A stretch of DNA of 64,000 nucleotides from Paraburkholderia phosphatilytica (GCF_003443895.1 NZ_QQOA01000015.1:62001-126000), one strand, 5' to 3'. Positions 1 to 8,743 are shown, counted from the stretch's first letter. Numbers and translations: made by a program. The notes: a model not told the origin generated them from the sequence alone.

Positions 1-2
1 AC

Positions 3-602
3 GACGTGCATCTGATCGCCGATGAAATCGCGGTGGGGTGCGGGCGCACCGGCACCTTCTTCGCGTGCGAGCAGGCGGGCATCTGGCCGGATCTGCTGTG
101 CCTGTCGAAGGGCATCAGCGGCGGGTATCTGCCGCTGTCGATCGTGCTGTCGCGCGACGCCATCTTCGATGCGTTCTACGACGACGACACGACGCGCGGC
201 TTCCTGCACTCGCACTCGTACACCGGCAATCCGCTTGCGTGCCGCGCGGCGCTCGCGACGCTCGATCTGTTCGCGAGCGACAACGTGCTCGCGGAGAACG
301 CGCGCAAATCCGCTGTGCTGCGCGCCGCGCTCGAACCGCTGCGCGCGCATCCGCACGTGCGGCATCTGCGCCAGTGCGGCACGCTGTTCGCCTTCGACGT
401 CGCGATCGATCATGCGCAAGCCGCGCGCACGTTCTCGCGCCGCTTCTTCGACCACGCGCTGCAACGCGAACTGCTGCTGCGCCCGATCGGCACCACGGTC
501 TACCTGATGCCGCCGTACATCCTGAGCGACGACGAACTTGCGTGGCTCGCCGCGCGCACGCGTGACACGCTCGACGCCACACTCGCAGACGAGGTGCATT
601 GA
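3..602 (+). CDS. bioA: Adenosylmethionine-8-amino-7-oxononanoate aminotransferase, 3' part
   Basis: PLP-dependent transaminase of biotin synthesis that converts KAPA to DAPA with S-adenosylmethionine as amino donor; cytosolic. The frame is already open at the window edge, so the N-terminal half is missing and about 199 residues remain. Visible family marks are the segment DEIAVGCGRTGTFFACEQ and the PLP-lysine stretch LCLSKGISGGYLPL, followed by HSYTGNPLACRAALATL, all typical of class-III aminotransferases of the BioA type. The stop overlaps the ATG of bioF (TGATG), so it is the first visible gene of a bioA-bioF-bioD-bioB operon. BioA rather than another class-III aminotransferase is supported mainly by these neighbours. 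Confidence 0.95.
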   Translation, partial: DVHLIADEIAVGCGRTGTFFACEQAGIWPDLLCLSKGISGGYLPLSIVLSRDAIFDAFYDDDTTRGFLHSHSYTGNPLACRAALATLDLFASDNVLAENARKSAVLRAALEPLRAHPHVRHLRQCGTLFAFDVAIDHAQAARTFSRRFFDHALQRELLLRPIGTTVYLMPPYILSDDELAWLAARTRDTLDATLADEVH

Positions 603-1801
603 TGGAACTGCTCCGCCAGCTCGAACAGGGCCTGAAGGACATCGACGCGCAAGGGCTGCGTCGTCGCCGCCGCACGGCCGACACCGCGTGCGCGGCACAC
701 ATGACGGTGGATGGCCGACCGATCGTCGGCTTCGCGTCGAACGATTATCTCGGTCTCGCCGCGCACCCGCAGCTGATCGACGCGCTCGCCGAAGGCGCGC
801 GCCGCTATGGCGCGGGCAGCGGCGGCTCGCATCTGCTGGGCGGCCACTCGCGCGCGCACGCGCAGCTCGAAGACGATCTCGCGGCATTTGCCGGCGGTTT
901 CGTCGACGCGCCGCGCGCGCTGTACTTCAGCACCGGCTATATGGCAAACCTCGCGACGCTGACCGCGCTCGCAGGTCGCGGCGCGACGCTGTTCTCCGAT
1001 GCGCTGAATCACGCGTCGCTGATCGACGGTGCACGCCTGTCGCGCGCCGACGTGAAGATCTATCCGCACGGCGACGTCGACGCATTGAGCGCGCTGCTCG
1101 ATGCATCGGATGCCGAAACGAAGGTGATCGTCAGCGACACGGTGTTCAGCATGGACGGCGACGTCGCGCCGCTCGCGCGTCTGCTCGCACTGGCCGAGCA
1201 GCACGGCGCATGGCTCGTGCTCGACGACGCACATGGCTTCGGCGTGCTCGGCCCGCTTGGTCGTGGCGCGATTGCCGAAGCCGCGCTGCGCTCACCGCAT
1301 CTCGTGATGGTCGGCACGCTCGGCAAGGCGGCGGGCGTGTCCGGCGCGTTCGTCGTCGCGCACGACACGGTGATCGAATGGCTCGTGCAGCGCGCGCGGC
1401 CGTACATCTTCACGACCGCGTCGACGCCCGCGTCGGCGTTCGCGGTGTCGGCGAGCCTGCGCATCATCGGCGGCGAAGAAGGCGACGCGCGGCGCGCGCA
1501 TCTGCGCGAGCTGATTGCGCGCACGCGCACGCTCCTGAAACGCACGCCATGGCAGCCGGTGGATTCGCACACCGCGGTGCAGCCGCTCATCATCGGCAGC
1601 AACGAAGCGACGCTCGCGCTCGCCGCCGAGCTCGATCATGCAGGACTCTGGGTGCCCGCGATCCGGCCGCCGACGGTGCCGGTCGGCACGTCGCGTCTGC
1701 GCGTGTCGCTGTCCGCCGCGCATTCGCATGAAGATCTGGATCGGCTTGAGGCGGCGTTGTCTAGGGCCGCCGACGCCAGTGCCGCACAGGAGGCGGCATG
1801 A
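602..1801 (+). CDS. bioF: 8-amino-7-oxononanoate synthase (KAPA synthase)
   Basis: PLP enzyme that condenses pimeloyl-ACP (or pimeloyl-CoA) with alanine to give KAPA, the first ring-forming precursor of biotin. It is 399 residues, the usual length. Seen: the early SNDYLGL motif (residues 46-52), the GSGGSHLLGGHS phosphate-binding/substrate region (72-83), LDDAHGFGVLG (207-217) and the PLP lysine K242 in TLGKAAGVSGAF. The ATG at 602 overlaps the bioA stop; a TTG three bases upstream is also open but the ATG is preferred. A repetitive element separates it from bioD. Confidence 0.97.
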   Translation: MELLRQLEQGLKDIDAQGLRRRRRTADTACAAHMTVDGRPIVGFASNDYLGLAAHPQLIDALAEGARRYGAGSGGSHLLGGHSRAHAQLEDDLAAFAGGFVDAPRALYFSTGYMANLATLTALAGRGATLFSDALNHASLIDGARLSRADVKIYPHGDVDALSALLDASDAETKVIVSDTVFSMDGDVAPLARLLALAEQHGAWLVLDDAHGFGVLGPLGRGAIAEAALRSPHLVMVGTLGKAAGVSGAFVVAHDTVIEWLVQRARPYIFTTASTPASAFAVSASLRIIGGEEGDARRAHLRELIARTRTLLKRTPWQPVDSHTAVQPLIIGSNEATLALAAELDHAGLWVPAIRPPTVPVGTSRLRVSLSAAHSHEDLDRLEAALSRAADASAAQEAA

Positions 1802-1807
1802 TGAACG

Positions 1808-1880
1808 ACCCCCACGCTCACTTTCGTTCGCTGCCCCCCGAGGGGGCGCATGCCTCCCTTGGGGCGGCCCGGCGGGAGGC
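1808..1880. repeat. Burkholderiales-type palindromic intergenic repeat
   Basis: This 73-base spacer has two nested dyads: GCCCCCCGAGGGGGC (1833-1847) and a 7-base arm GCCTCCC (1852-1858) pairing with GGGAGGC (1874-1880) around a G/C-rich loop. From memory, very similar text (ending in a ...TTGGGGCGGCCCGGCGGG... block) occurs in many intergenic sites of Burkholderiales genomes; this has not been searched here. The right arm GGGAGGC is also the Shine-Dalgarno of bioD, so the fold could hide that site. Confidence 0.6.
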
Positions 1881-2603
1881 ATGATGACCAAAGCCCTCTC
1901 CGTCTTCATCACCGGCACCGACACCGAGATCGGCAAGACGCTCGTTTCGGCTGCGCTATTGCGCGGTTTCGCCCACCTCGGCCTGCACGCGGCGGCGATG
2001 AAGCCGATCGTGGCGGGCGCCGTCGAAGTGGACGGCGTCTGGCACAACGAAGACGCGGACGTTCTCGATGCCGCCGCGAACGCGCCGCTGCCGCCGGAAC
2101 TGCGCACGCCGTATCTGCTGAAAGCACCGGCCGCGCCGCATATCGTCGCCGAACGCGAGCAGGTCACGCTCGATATCGAGCACATCGTCGCGTGTCACCA
2201 GCAGGCGCTGGAGCGCGCGGACGTCGTGGTCGTGGAGGGCGTGGGCGGCTTTCGCGTGCCGCTTGACGGCGAGCGCGACACTGCCGATCTCGCGCGCGCA
2301 TTGCAGTTGCCCGTCGTGCTGGTGGTCGGCATGCGGCTCGGCTGCATCAATCACGCGCTGCTGACGGCCGATGCGATCAAGGCGCGCGGCCTGAAACTCG
2401 TGGGCTGGGTCGCGAATCGTGTCGACCCGTCGATGCAGTTCGCCGACGAGAACATCGCCACGATCCGCGCGTGGCTGCAGCGCGATCATCACGCGCCGCT
2501 GCTGGGCGTCGTGCCGCGGCTCGATCCGCCTTCGCCCGAAGCCGCCGCGAATCACCTCGATACCGATGCATTGCTCGCCGCGCTGCGCGCGCACGCGGCG
2601 TGA
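1881..2603 (+). CDS. bioD: Dethiobiotin synthetase
   Basis: ATP-dependent carboxylase that closes the ureido ring of dethiobiotin from DAPA and CO2. The protein is about 240 residues, the family norm. Seen: the modified P-loop GTDTEIGKT near residues 12-20, the substrate lysine context AMKPIVAG, and VVVEGVGGFRVPL. Two adjacent ATGs at 1881 and 1884 are possible; GGGAGGC directly upstream serves as ribosome site but lies in the arm of the upstream repeat. The open frame runs further 5' through that repeat and into bioF sequence, which I treat as non-coding in this frame. Confidence 0.96.
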   Translation: MMTKALSVFITGTDTEIGKTLVSAALLRGFAHLGLHAAAMKPIVAGAVEVDGVWHNEDADVLDAAANAPLPPELRTPYLLKAPAAPHIVAEREQVTLDIEHIVACHQQALERADVVVVEGVGGFRVPLDGERDTADLARALQLPVVLVVGMRLGCINHALLTADAIKARGLKLVGWVANRVDPSMQFADENIATIRAWLQRDHHAPLLGVVPRLDPPSPEAAANHLDTDALLAALRAHAA

Positions 2604-2646
2604 GCATCACTTCCATCGCACATAACGAACAAACGAATCCGACACC

Positions 2647-3717
2647 ATGAGCCAGATCCAGTCCACCGCATCCCCGAGCGCCGCCTCGCAGCCTGTCGCA
2701 AACGAATCGGGCGCCCGCTGGCGAGTCGTCGACGTCGTCGCGCTGTATGAGCTGCCGTTCAACGACCTGCTGTTCCGCGCGCAACAGACGCATCGCGAGC
2801 ACTTCGATCCGAACGCGGTGCAGCTCTCCACGCTGCTGTCGATCAAGACCGGCGGCTGCGAGGAAGACTGCAAGTACTGCCCGCAGTCGGCGCACTACGA
2901 CACCGGTCTGCAGGCCGAAAAGCTGATGCCCGTCGACGACGTGCTCGCCGCCGCGCGCGTCGCGAAGGACAACGGCGCGACGCGCTTCTGCATGGGTGCC
3001 GCGTGGCGCAATCCGAAGGACCGGCATCTGGAGCCGATCAAGGAGATGATCCGCGGCGTGAAGGCGATGGGCCTCGAGACCTGCGTGACGCTCGGCATGC
3101 TCGAACCGCACCAGGCGCAAGGTCTCGCCGATGCGGGCCTCGACTACTACAACCACAACCTCGACACGTCGCCGGAGTTCTACGGGCAGATCATCTCGAC
3201 GCGCACCTATCAGGACCGCCTCGACACGCTCGAACGCGTGCGCGATGCGGGCATCAACGTGTGCTGCGGCGGCATCGTCGGTCTCGGCGAATCGCGCCGC
3301 GAACGCGCGGGCCTGATCGCGCAGCTCGCAAACATGAGCCCGTATCCGGAATCGGTGCCGATCAACAATCTGGTGAAGGTGGAAGGCACGCCGCTGACCG
3401 GCACGGAAGCGATCGATCCGTTCGAGTTCGTCCGCACGATCGCGGTGGCACGTATCACGATGCCGCGCGCGATGGTGCGGCTCTCGGCGGGACGCGAGCA
3501 GATGGACGAGGCGCTGCAGGCGCTGTGCTTCATGGCGGGTGCGAACTCGATCTTCTACGGCGATCAGCTGCTGACCACCAGCAACCCGCAGGCTGAGGCC
3601 GACCGCAAGCTGCTCGCACGCCTCGGCATTCGCGCGGAGACGGCACAGCAGCTCCCCGCCGATGCAGCGGGCTGCGAGCACCGCGGCTGCGATCATCCAC
3701 GCTCAGCGGCGAACTAA
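2647..3717 (+). CDS. bioB: Biotin synthase (radical SAM)
   Basis: Radical-SAM enzyme that inserts sulfur into dethiobiotin. It has 356 residues. The CxxxCxxC cluster motif is C71, C75, C78 in GGCEEDCKYCPQS, which binds the SAM [4Fe-4S] cluster. Other family marks are YYNHNLDTSPEFY, CCGGIVGLGE and RLSAGREQM, the last holding the arginine that ligates the [2Fe-2S] cluster in known BioB. It is the last gene of the bio operon, 43 bases after bioD. The N-terminal ~25 residues are Ser/Ala-rich and variable. Confidence 0.98.
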   Translation: MSQIQSTASPSAASQPVANESGARWRVVDVVALYELPFNDLLFRAQQTHREHFDPNAVQLSTLLSIKTGGCEEDCKYCPQSAHYDTGLQAEKLMPVDDVLAAARVAKDNGATRFCMGAAWRNPKDRHLEPIKEMIRGVKAMGLETCVTLGMLEPHQAQGLADAGLDYYNHNLDTSPEFYGQIISTRTYQDRLDTLERVRDAGINVCCGGIVGLGESRRERAGLIAQLANMSPYPESVPINNLVKVEGTPLTGTEAIDPFEFVRTIAVARITMPRAMVRLSAGREQMDEALQALCFMAGANSIFYGDQLLTTSNPQAEADRKLLARLGIRAETAQQLPADAAGCEHRGCDHPRSAAN

Positions 3718-3747
3718 AGCAGCGCGCCGCAGCGCGCGCTCACGCGT

Positions 3748-4350
3748 TCAGACGAACGCGTGATGCTTGAGCTCGAAAGGATCTTCGCCGAAGCGCAGTG
3801 GCGCCGCGCAGTGCACGAGCGTATCGATGAAGTATTTCGCGCGCGGCCACGGACCATAACCGGCCGCGGTATTGATATGCCCCGCGTCGCCGAGATTCAC
3901 GAACGCGCTGCCGAGGCGTCGCGCGAGATCGCGCGCATCGGCGACCGGCATCCACGGATCGGTCTCGCTGCCGATCAGGATCGACGGTACGCCCAGCCGC
4001 CGCGCGTCGAACGCCCCCGCGAATTCGAACTTTTTCGGGCTCGCGGGCGCGACGAACAGCACGCCCACCACATCCGCCGCATGCTGGCCCTGCTGCAACG
4101 CCTGCGCGGCCGCGAGACAGCCGAAGCTGTGCGCGGCCAGCACGAACGGGCCGCGCTCGCGCGCGAGCAGCGCCCGCACCTGCTGCGCCCAGCGCGCCAG
4201 ATCCGGCGCGTCCCAGTCCGTCTGCTCGACTCGCAGCGATCTCGCGAACTGCCGCTCGAGCCAGCTCTGCCAATGCGCGCCTTCGCTGCCGTGCAGGCCT
4301 GGCACCGTGACGAGCCGTGGCGGCCACGCCGATGTGCTGCATGAAAGCAT
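3748..4350 (-). CDS. RBBP9/YdeN-family alpha/beta serine hydrolase
   Basis: A 200-residue small alpha/beta hydrolase of the RBBP9/YdeN (DUF1234-like) type. Seen: VPGLHGSEGAHWQ near the N-terminus, the nucleophile elbow AHSFGC (S75), the acid in GSETDPW (D131) and the base in GDAGHIN (H158), so the Ser-Asp-His triad is complete. The natural substrate of bacterial members is unknown. The ATG at 4350 has GAGGA eight to twelve bases upstream; the open frame continues about 1.2 kb further 5', across ghrA on the other strand, but that is shadow. It converges with bioB and diverges from ghrA. Confidence 0.88.
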   Translation of the reverse strand: MLSCSTSAWPPRLVTVPGLHGSEGAHWQSWLERQFARSLRVEQTDWDAPDLARWAQQVRALLARERGPFVLAAHSFGCLAAAQALQQGQHAADVVGVLFVAPASPKKFEFAGAFDARRLGVPSILIGSETDPWMPVADARDLARRLGSAFVNLGDAGHINTAAGYGPWPRAKYFIDTLVHCAAPLRFGEDPFELKHHAFV

Positions 4351-4608
4351 GATTGTTCCTCGCTGCGGGCATCCGTAGATCATTGTGGCGCCGGGTCGCG
4401 CGCAGCCGAACCAATTTTTCGTGCTTAGTTTATGGGCAGCGGTACAAGCGCGCCGCGACGGACCGTATAAGTGCCATCTACTTGCCGCGAGCCGCGCGAC
4501 AACGCGCGCGAGACCGTAAAATGAGGGCTTGCCTCGATCTGGAGCCGCCATGTTCGCAGCAGCAGCATCATCCCCATCCGTTCTGCAGCGCCCGCTGCAA
4601 GCCTTCGC

Positions 4609-5550
4609 ATGAAGATCATTTTCTATTCGCCGACCAGCGACGCTGAGCTCTGGCTGCACGATCTCGTGCACGCGATGCCTGATGCCGAAGTGCGCGAATG
4701 GCAGCCTGGCGACCACGCGGCCGCCGACTACGCGATCGTCTGGCGTCCGCCGCACGAGATGCTCGCGGGACGCGACACGCTGCGCGCGGTGTTCAACCTT
4801 GGCGCGGGCGTCGATGCGATTCTCGCGATCGAAGCGCGCGAACCCGGCACCTTGCCGCGCAACGTGCCGCTCGTGCGCCTCGAAGACAGCGGCATGGCAC
4901 CGCAGATGGCCGAGTACGCGATGCACGCAGTGCTGCGCTACCTGCGCCGCTTCGACGAATATGCGCTGCTGCAGAACGAGCGCAACTGGGAGATGCTGGA
5001 GCCGCATCCGCGCGAAACCTTCACCGTCGGCGTGCTCGGGCTCGGTCTGCTGGGCACGCACGTCGCCGAGCGCGTCGCGACGCTCGGCGTCCCGGTGCGC
5101 GGCTATAGCCGCAACGCGCGCAGCATCGAAGGCGTGACGACCTTCGCGGGCCAGGCGCAGTTCGATGCGTTCCTCGATGGCGTGAAGGTGCTGATCAATC
5201 TGCTGCCCTACACGCCGGATACGCACGACGTGCTGAACGCGAGTGTGTTCGCGAAACTCGCGCACGGCGCGTACGTCGTGAATCTCGCGCGCGGCAGGCA
5301 TCTCGTCGAAGAGGATCTGCTCGCGGCACTCGATAGCGGCCAGATCGCCGGCGCGATGCTCGACGTGTTTCGCGAAGAGCCGCTCGATCGCGAGCATCCG
5401 TTCTGGCGGCATCCGCGCATCGCGATCACGCCGCATTCGGCCGCGCTGACGCTGCGCGCGGAATCGATCGAACAGATCGGGCGCAAGATCCACGCGCTCG
5501 AAAACGGCGAGACGATCGGCGGCATCGTCGATCTCACGCGCGGCTACTGA
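4609..5550 (+). CDS. ghrA: Glyoxylate/hydroxypyruvate reductase A
   Basis: D-isomer-specific 2-hydroxyacid dehydrogenase of the GhrA branch, which reduces glyoxylate to glycolate and hydroxypyruvate to glycerate with NAD(P)H. It is 313 residues, as E. coli GhrA. Seen: the Rossmann glycine motif GLGLLG (144-149), then the catalytic set R228 (in NLARGRHLVEEDLL), E257 (in FREEPLD) and H276 (in ITPHSA). It lies alone between a divergent hydrolase and the HMG-CoA lyase gene. The start lacks a strong ribosome site but matches family N-termini (MKIIFYSP). Confidence 0.92.
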   Translation: MKIIFYSPTSDAELWLHDLVHAMPDAEVREWQPGDHAAADYAIVWRPPHEMLAGRDTLRAVFNLGAGVDAILAIEAREPGTLPRNVPLVRLEDSGMAPQMAEYAMHAVLRYLRRFDEYALLQNERNWEMLEPHPRETFTVGVLGLGLLGTHVAERVATLGVPVRGYSRNARSIEGVTTFAGQAQFDAFLDGVKVLINLLPYTPDTHDVLNASVFAKLAHGAYVVNLARGRHLVEEDLLAALDSGQIAGAMLDVFREEPLDREHPFWRHPRIAITPHSAALTLRAESIEQIGRKIHALENGETIGGIVDLTRGY

Positions 5551-5604
5551 TGCTGTAACGACGTTGCATTCGATACGCCGCGAACGCGCGGCAGGAGACA
5601 CATC

Positions 5605-6531
5605 ATGGCGTTACCTCAAAGAGTCAAGATCGTCGAAGTCGGCCCGCGCGACGGCCTGCAGAACGAAAAGGAATTCGTGCCGACGCAGACCAAGGTCGAG
5701 CTCGTGAACCGGCTCGCCGCGGCAGGCTTTCCGAACGTCGAAACCACGTCGTTCGTGTCGCCGAAATGGGTACCGCAGATGGGCGATGCCGCCGACGTGA
5801 TGGCCGGCATCGAACGCCGGCGCGGCACGATCTACTCGGTGCTGACGCCGAACATGCGCGGCCTGGATGGTGCGATCGCCGCGCGCGCGGGCGAGATCGT
5901 GATCTTCGGCGCGGCCAGCGAGGCTTTCTCGCAGAAGAACATCAACTGCAGCATCGCGGAGAGCATCGAGCGCTTCGTGCCGGTCGCGAAGGCCGCGAAA
6001 GACCAGGGGCTGCGCGTGCGCGGCAGCATTTCGTGCGCGTTCGGCTGCCCGTATCAGGGCGACGTGCCGATCGCGTCGGTGGTCGACGTGGTGGAGCGCT
6101 TCAAGGCGCTCGCCTGCGACGAGATCGACATCGCGGACACGATCGGCGTCGGCACCGCGGACCACGTGCGCCGCGTGTTCGAAGCGGTGACGCGCGTGTT
6201 TCCGCGCGAGCGGCTGTCCGGGCACTTTCACGACACCTATGGCCAGGCGCTCGCGAATATTTACGCGGCGCTGCAGGAAGGCATCGAGATCTATCACGCG
6301 TCGGTGGCAGGGCTCGGCGGCTGCCCGTATGCGAAGGGCGCAACCGGCAACGTCGCGACGGAGGACGTGCTGTACCTGATGGACGGCCTCGGCATCAGGA
6401 CCGGCATCGACCTCGCGCAGGTCGTCGAAATCGGCGACTTCATCTCGACCGCGATCGGCCGGCCGAACGTGTCGCGCGCCGGCAAGGCGCTGCTCGCGAA
6501 GGCGCGCAGCCAGCAGATCGATTGCGCGTGA
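5605..6531 (+). CDS. mvaB: Hydroxymethylglutaryl-CoA lyase
   Basis: Cleaves 3-hydroxy-3-methylglutaryl-CoA to acetoacetate and acetyl-CoA, the last step of leucine breakdown. It is 308 residues with an HMGL-like TIM barrel. The active-site set is intact: R15-D16 (EVGPRDGLQNE), metal ligands H207 and H209 (GHFHDTYGQ), C240 (GLGGCPYAKGATGN) and N249. Spacing of Cys to Asn matches the human and Pseudomonas enzymes. GGCAGGAG precedes the ATG. No other leucine-degradation genes sit next to it, so it may act from a scattered pathway. Confidence 0.95.
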   Translation: MALPQRVKIVEVGPRDGLQNEKEFVPTQTKVELVNRLAAAGFPNVETTSFVSPKWVPQMGDAADVMAGIERRRGTIYSVLTPNMRGLDGAIAARAGEIVIFGAASEAFSQKNINCSIAESIERFVPVAKAAKDQGLRVRGSISCAFGCPYQGDVPIASVVDVVERFKALACDEIDIADTIGVGTADHVRRVFEAVTRVFPRERLSGHFHDTYGQALANIYAALQEGIEIYHASVAGLGGCPYAKGATGNVATEDVLYLMDGLGIRTGIDLAQVVEIGDFISTAIGRPNVSRAGKALLAKARSQQIDCA

Positions 6532-6593
6532 TACCTGCGCCTGAACGACGCGCAATCAAAGCGAACCACAGCAACGACAAGGAACCGCCTGAA

Positions 6594-7115
6594 ATGAGTA
6601 CGACCGCCACGCCCGCTCACGACAACTTCGACACGCTGCCCGATTCCGCGCGCCGCGTGGCCCTGCTGCTGCGCGAACGCGGCCATGCGGGTCATGTCGT
6701 GATGCTTGCCGAGACCGGTAAGACCTCCGCCGAAGCGGCGGCGGGGCTCGGCTGCTCGGTCGCGCAGATCGCAAAGTCGATCCTGTTTCGCCGTCGCGAA
6801 GACGATGCGCCGGTACTCGTGATCGCGAGCGGCGCGAACCGCGTCGACGAGAAGAAGGTCGCGGCGCACGTCGGTGAAGTTGGGCGCGCGGATGCGAAGT
6901 TCGTGCGCGAGAAAACGGGCTATGCGATTGGCGGCGTGTGCCCGATCGGACATGCGGTCACGCCCGTCACGCTAATCGACGGCGACCTACTCGCGCTCGG
7001 CAGCCTGTGGGCCGCGGCCGGTCATCCGCACGCGGTGTTCAACCTGACCGCCGACGAACTCGTCGCGCTGACGGGCGCGCCGGTCGTCGACGTCGCGCTG
7101 CGCGAAACCGCATGA
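6594..7115 (+). CDS. YbaK/EbsC-family aminoacyl-tRNA deacylase
   Basis: A 173-residue YbaK/ProX-type editing domain. Such proteins hydrolyse mischarged aminoacyl-tRNA (for instance Cys-tRNA-Pro) in trans; the exact tRNA specificity of this subgroup is not known. Seen: the core segments AQIAKSILFRR, KFVREKTGYAIGGVCPIGH (lysine and GGVCPIGH are family marks) and LWAAAGHPHAVFNLT. AAGGA lies upstream of the ATG. It heads a run of four genes whose starts overlap the previous stop codon, which suggests translational coupling. Confidence 0.88.
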   Translation: MSTTATPAHDNFDTLPDSARRVALLLRERGHAGHVVMLAETGKTSAEAAAGLGCSVAQIAKSILFRRREDDAPVLVIASGANRVDEKKVAAHVGEVGRADAKFVREKTGYAIGGVCPIGHAVTPVTLIDGDLLALGSLWAAAGHPHAVFNLTADELVALTGAPVVDVALRETA

Positions 7116-7342
7116 GCGGCGGTGGCGCATCGCAGCCCACGCGGCGGCCGCAAGACATGACGCCGGTGCCGTCGCCTTGCATCGACATCTGCCGGATGGA
7201 TGCATCGACGGGGCTGTGCGAGGGGTGCTTGCGCACCATCGACGAAATCGCGAACTGGTCGACCTTCGACGACGACGCGAAGCGCGCGGTGTGGAATGCG
7301 ATCGATGCGCGTCACGCCGCGTGGCTGGAGTCGCACCGATGA
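7112..7342 (+). CDS. DUF1289 protein with Cys-rich motif
   Basis: A 76-residue protein of the DUF1289 family. It carries the family pattern PSPCIDICRMD...GLCEGCLRTIDEI, four cysteines likely to bind a metal, and the closing W..A...W...R segment. The ATG at 7112 overlaps the YbaK stop (ATGA). A second in-frame ATG at 7157 would remove an unconserved Gly/Arg-rich leader and is a fair alternative. Function is unknown. It probably shares a transcript with the YbaK, MaoC-like and metallo-hydrolase genes. Confidence 0.85.
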   Translation: MSGGGASQPTRRPQDMTPVPSPCIDICRMDASTGLCEGCLRTIDEIANWSTFDDDAKRAVWNAIDARHAAWLESHR

Positions 7343-7794
7343 ACGCGCCGCCACGCATCGTCACCATCGGCGAGTCGTTCAGCACGACGCTGTCGCTGTC
7401 GTGCGAATCGGTGAAGGCGTTCGCGACGCTCGTCGTCGATCTGAACCCGCTGCATCACGACGACGCCTACGCCGCCGCGAGTCGCTTCGGTGGACTGATC
7501 GCATCGGGCACGCAGCCCACCGCGTACTTCATGGCGCTGCTCGCCACGCATTTCTCGCAGTACGCGCAGCCGCTCGGCCTCGAATTCGACATGAAGCTGA
7601 AGAAGGCCGCGCACGCGAACGACACGCTCACGATGACGTGGACCGTGCGTGACGCGTACTGGAAATCCAGCCTCAACGGCGATCTTACGAAGCTCGAAGG
7701 AACGGTGGTCAATCAGCGCGGCGAGACGGTGGTGGTCGGCGCATCGACGATCCTCGTGATGCCGAAGCCGGACCGCGACGGCACCGCATCATGA
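7339..7794 (+). CDS. MaoC-like (R)-hydratase domain protein
   Basis: A 151-residue single hot-dog-fold protein of the MaoC dehydratase type, a family that hydrates trans-enoyl-CoA esters. Seen: the segment DLNPLHHDDAYAAASRFGGL, which matches the D..P.H.D...A......G catalytic region, and GTQPTAYFMALLATHF after it. Its ATG overlaps the DUF1289 stop (ATGA). The acyl-CoA substrate cannot be told from sequence. The mild change from the usual N-P-[IL]-H-x-D to NPLHHD keeps the Asp/His pair. Confidence 0.85.
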   Translation: MNAPPRIVTIGESFSTTLSLSCESVKAFATLVVDLNPLHHDDAYAAASRFGGLIASGTQPTAYFMALLATHFSQYAQPLGLEFDMKLKKAAHANDTLTMTWTVRDAYWKSSLNGDLTKLEGTVVNQRGETVVVGASTILVMPKPDRDGTAS

Positions 7795-8702
7795 AGCTGC
7801 CGCCGACGATGCGCGTGTTCGAGCGCGGCTGGCTGTCGTCGAACAACGTGCTGTTCGTCGACGATGCCGCGACGGCGCTCGTCGATACCGGTTACGCGTC
7901 GCATGCACAGCAGACGCTCGCGCTCGTGCAGAACGCGCTCGGCAATCGTCCGCTCGATCTGATCGTCAACACGCACCTGCATTCGGATCACTGCGGCGGC
8001 AACGCGATCCTGCAGGCGGCATGGCCGTGCCGCACCGTCATTCCCGACGCGGAAGCAGACGCGGTGCGCAACTGGGACGAAGCGCGTCTGACATTTCGCG
8101 CGACGGGTCAGCACTGCGCGGGCTTCGGATTCACCGGTACGCTCACGCCGGGCGACGCGCTGACGCTCGGCGGCCTACGGTGGGACGTACTCGGCGCACC
8201 GGGTCATGATCCGCATTCGCTGATGCTGTACAGCGCTGACGAACGCATCCTGATCAGCGCGGATGCGCTGTGGGAAAACGGCTTCGGCGTGATTTTTCCA
8301 GAGCTGGAAGGCGAGAGCGGCTTCGCGGAACAGCAGGCGGTGCTGGAGCTGATTGCGACGCTCGCGGTCGACATCGTCATTCCCGGGCACGGCGCGCCCT
8401 TTACCAACGTCGGGCTTGCGCTGGAACGCGCGCGCTCGCGCGTCGCGTGGCTGCGCGCCGACCCCGCGCGCAACGCAAAGAACGCGCTCAAGGTGCTGAT
8501 CGTGTTCCGTCTGCTCGACGAACGCGCGATGACCTTCGATGCGCTGCTGCGGATGCTTGACAGCGCGCAGGCCATGCGCGCGGCGGCGGCGATGCTCGCG
8601 CCGGCATCCGGTTGGTCCGCGCTGCTGCGCACGCTGGTCGACGAGCTCGTGAAGAACGGCGCGCTGCACGCTGACGGCGAACGGATCGTGTCGGGCGCTT
8701 AA
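7791..8702 (+). CDS. Metallo-beta-lactamase-fold hydrolase
   Basis: A 303-residue MBL-fold protein. The zinc motif HxHxDH is THLHSDHCGG with H62, H64, D66 and H67; later ligands are in GAPGHDPHSL and IVIPGHGAPF. These give a complete di-metal centre. The C-terminal ~90 residues form an extra helical domain, as in lactonase/glyoxalase-II-like relatives. It is the last gene of the coupled YbaK-DUF1289-MaoC-MBL run (ATGA overlap) and is followed at once by a hairpin terminator. A thioesterase or hydrolase of an acyl thioester would fit the MaoC neighbour, but this is inference. Confidence 0.85.
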   Translation: MKLPPTMRVFERGWLSSNNVLFVDDAATALVDTGYASHAQQTLALVQNALGNRPLDLIVNTHLHSDHCGGNAILQAAWPCRTVIPDAEADAVRNWDEARLTFRATGQHCAGFGFTGTLTPGDALTLGGLRWDVLGAPGHDPHSLMLYSADERILISADALWENGFGVIFPELEGESGFAEQQAVLELIATLAVDIVIPGHGAPFTNVGLALERARSRVAWLRADPARNAKNALKVLIVFRLLDERAMTFDALLRMLDSAQAMRAAAAMLAPASGWSALLRTLVDELVKNGALHADGERIVSGA

Positions 8703-8712
8703 GCGTCCCTTA

Positions 8713-8733
8713 AGGCGCGCTGACGCGCTTTTT
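8713..8733 (+). terminator. Intrinsic terminator after the MBL gene
   Basis: GCGCG (8715-8719) pairs with CGCGC (8724-8728) around CTGA, followed by a T run at 8729-8733. It begins 10 bases after the MBL-hydrolase stop and faces the same way. Confidence 0.7.
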
Positions 8734-8743
8734 CACGCCCCAC

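Noticed and set aside
4351..5601. A minus-strand open frame that extends the RBBP9-type hydrolase to 617 residues
   Set aside because: It is antisense to ghrA; residues before MLSCSTSAW show no domain, and a good ribosome site marks the start at 4350.
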